Part shown: piece after piece, positions 6,256 through 7,277 of the stretch
Layout of the letters: the number at the start of each line of letters is the position of its first letter
Position numbering within the stretch: the first letter of the stretch is position 1
Assembly: GCA_003554665.1 (NCBI GenBank)
Contig: PWGY01000169.1
Location: forward strand, 1 to 7,277
Direction: 5' to 3'
DNA: 7,277 bases
Source: Bacteroidales bacterium
GTDB lineage: Bacteria > Bacteroidota > Bacteroidia > Bacteroidales > UBA7960
Notes under the pieces: generated by a model
Told to the model about the DNA's origin: nothing
Seen by the model: the letters and a program-made list of their open reading frames with translations, nothing else
Database searches by the model: none
Translations under genes and position numbers: made by a program

Positions 6256-7197
6256 TTACTCACTCCCCTCTAATATCCTCTTTCTCCAGTCTGGTGGGCC
6301 TATAAGTGACCCATCATTCTCATTCCCGGATAAATCGTAAGCTGTCTCCCCTTCTCCTTCATCCATCGGCCAATGGCCTTCCAAGCCTGTGTCGTCAACG
6401 TCTTCGCCATTATATAAGTCTAACACTTCTTCATCAGTTAGTGCCTTTGAATAGACGCGGACATCGCTACCTCTTCCCGAGAAACGGTAAGGGTGGGCGC
6501 TCCCTCCTAATACATGGTTAAAATAGTTTTCGGTGTTTACGTCTGTTTCACTAGCGGCTTCCTCCCCATCTATATAAAGGGTCATTCCTCCGTCTCCGTC
6601 TGCAACAAATACAATATGTTTCCATACGCCCAAGTCAATATCCGTTAAATAGTAATAATTACCATCCTCATCTCTATAAACCACGATTGTTGAAAACTCC
6701 GGTCGGAAACAAATACCCCGGGCAGAGGTTTGGGTTACAAATTGAAAGTCGGCAGAACCCTCATACCCCTTTTCAAGCAAAATCCAAGCACTCCACGTCC
6801 ATTCTTCTCCGTCTTGATAGCTAATAGTGTTTATATTAACATAATCGTTTTCGCCATCGAATTCTAATACGTATTTGTATATATCCCCGGTCGCATCAAG
6901 TTTTGTAGTTGCCTTAAAACCCCCGGAAGCGTCATCAAGCACGTCCCCGGCTGCCTCCAACTTGGTTGTCGCTTCAAGACTGCCGGTGGCGTCTCCGATG
7001 ATTACTCCGACCGCTTGGAGTTTGGTAGTTGTTTCAAATATACCCGCTACGTCAACCACGGGTTCTATTTCTGGAGTGAATTCCACACCAAACGACCCCT
7101 TCAGGTTCGTTCTAAGCTTTATTGAACCCTCTAACTCAGTACGGAGGTTCTTCTCACCTCGAAGGGTTGAACGTATATCCATAGAACCTTTTAACAT
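6256..7197 (-). CDS. Repeat-bearing LamG (concanavalin A-like) domain protein, candidate glycan-binding virion appendage
   Basis: 313 residues with three parts. Residues 2-39 are about four 10-residue repeats (LKGS...RST, LRGE...RTE, LEGS...RTN, LKGS). Residues 51-106 contain a 20-residue repeat with TTKL at 57, 77 and 97. Residues 108-265 read as a LamG/concanavalin A-like beta-sandwich (Laminin_G_3 type): LEFDGENDYVNI, WTWSAWI, WKHIVFVADGDGGMTLYIDG, and DVRVYSKALTDEEVLDLYNG. Residues 271-299 (GLEGHWPMDEGEGETAYDLS, then GNENDGSLIG) match the strand that normally opens such a domain but here follow it. LamG domains usually bind carbohydrate or protein ligands, so a receptor-binding or capsid/tail decoration role is plausible. 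There is no signal peptide, membrane segment or enzymatic motif. The ATG is preceded by GGGGA at a 7-base distance. No sugar-binding residues can be assigned by eye. Confidence 0.88.
   Translation of the reverse strand: MLKGSMDIRSTLRGEKNLRTELEGSIKLRTNLKGSFGVEFTPEIEPVVDVAGIFETTTKLQAVGVIIGDATGSLEATTKLEAAGDVLDDASGGFKATTKLDATGDIYKYVLEFDGENDYVNINTISYQDGEEWTWSAWILLEKGYEGSADFQFVTQTSARGICFRPEFSTIVVYRDEDGNYYYLTDIDLGVWKHIVFVADGDGGMTLYIDGEEAASETDVNTENYFNHVLGGSAHPYRFSGRGSDVRVYSKALTDEEVLDLYNGEDVDDTGLEGHWPMDEGEGETAYDLSGNENDGSLIGPPDWRKRILEGSE
6880..7047 (-). repeat. 20-residue (60-base) tandem protein repeats in the LamG protein stem
   Basis: Residues 51-106 contain nearly three units with exact 20-residue spacing of TTKL (57-60, 77-80, 97-100), each followed by a small/acidic stretch (QAVGVIIGDA, EAAGDVLDDA, DATGDIYKY). 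The period is twice that of the preceding 10-residue repeats. The DNA copies are diverged, so this is an old, protein-level repeat and not a recent slippage product. Confidence 0.82.
7081..7194 (-). repeat. 10-residue protein repeats at the N-terminus of the LamG protein
   Basis: Residues 2-39 divide into units starting at L2, L12, L22 and L32: LKGSMDIRST, LRGEKNLRTE, LEGSIKLRTN and LKGSFGVE. The pattern is Leu-x-Gly at positions 1-3 and basic/polar residues at 8-10. A short regular beta repeat of this kind could form a trimeric fibrous stem; this is inference from periodicity only. Confidence 0.8.
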
Positions 7198-7200
7198 GTA

Positions 7201-7277
7201 TTAATCCCCAGCGTTAACTTCAATATAATTAATAACAATAAAAAGCTTGTTGCCGGTAACATCTGCACTAAGTTCCA
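7201..7277 (-). CDS. C-terminal end of a phage structural protein (partial, 5' end outside window)
   Basis: Only the last 24 codons and the TAA stop (7203-7201) are inside the window. The readable end includes TGNKLFIVINYIEV and finishes in NAGD. This alternating hydrophobic beta-strand followed by a short polar tail resembles the C-termini of many small phage structural proteins, but 24 residues cannot identify the family. The other two minus-strand frames are less convincing: one hits a stop at once, and the other runs open into the next gene without a start signal. The stop lies three bases before the ATG of the LamG gene, so the two are very likely in one transcription unit. Function unknown. 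Confidence 0.7.
   Translation of the reverse strand, partial: ELSADVTGNKLFIVINYIEVNAGD

Noticed and set aside
6256..6880. A glycoside hydrolase or depolymerase role for the LamG protein
   Set aside because: The LamG-type beta-sandwich is present but no catalytic motif or second enzymatic domain is visible; binding is the better-supported role.
6875..7204. A 109-codon plus-strand open frame opposite the LamG gene's stem
   Set aside because: It is the antisense reading of the 60-base repeats, so its own repeated look (VVAS.. units) is a reflection of the real gene. All true genes here are on the minus strand.

Overview
The window is a densely packed block of virion structural genes, all read from the minus strand, almost certainly from a tailed phage or prophage. 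Transcription runs from high to low coordinates. There are eight complete genes and two cut by the window edges. Gaps between genes are 0 to 31 bases, and two stop/start pairs overlap as TAATG. No gene for replication, packaging, lysis, integration or regulation is present, and I saw no RNA gene, CRISPR array, insertion sequence or convincing terminator. No stretch longer than about 31 bases lies outside a coding region.

In transcription order the layout is: the last 24 codons of an unknown structural gene (7277-7201); a 313-residue protein with short tandem repeats and a LamG-type lectin-like domain (7197-6256); a 133-residue protein of a common phage tail/appendage family (6253-5852); a 113-residue Ig-like (BppU N-terminus-like) protein (5841-5500); a 272-residue helical/coiled-coil protein with a C-terminal beta domain (5500-4682); a 94-residue protein with an HPVAT...GFMS..DK tail-fibre motif (4670-4386); a 209-residue fibre-like protein starting with a domain like the N-terminus of the phage major tropism determinant (4373-3744); a 110-residue small beta protein (3743-3411); a 204-residue fibre-like protein (3411-2797) sharing a 43-residue block with the 209-residue one; and a very long repeat protein of more than 921 residues that runs off the low-coordinate edge (2765-1).

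Taken together this looks like a tail-tip, fibre or surface-decoration cassette: small adaptors, trimer-type fibre segments carrying HxH motifs, a carbohydrate-binding candidate and a large repetitive appendage. The exact position of each protein in the virion cannot be read from sequence alone.

Host: most starts have Shine-Dalgarno sequences of the AGGAGGTG or GGGGGTGA type, ATA and AGA/AGG codons are common, and base composition is moderately AT-rich. The proteins are very acidic: the 209-residue protein has 48 Asp+Glu against 6 Lys+Arg by my count. This fits a virus of a halophilic or haloalkaliphilic bacterium or archaeon, but it is inference; acidic appendage proteins also occur in other phages.
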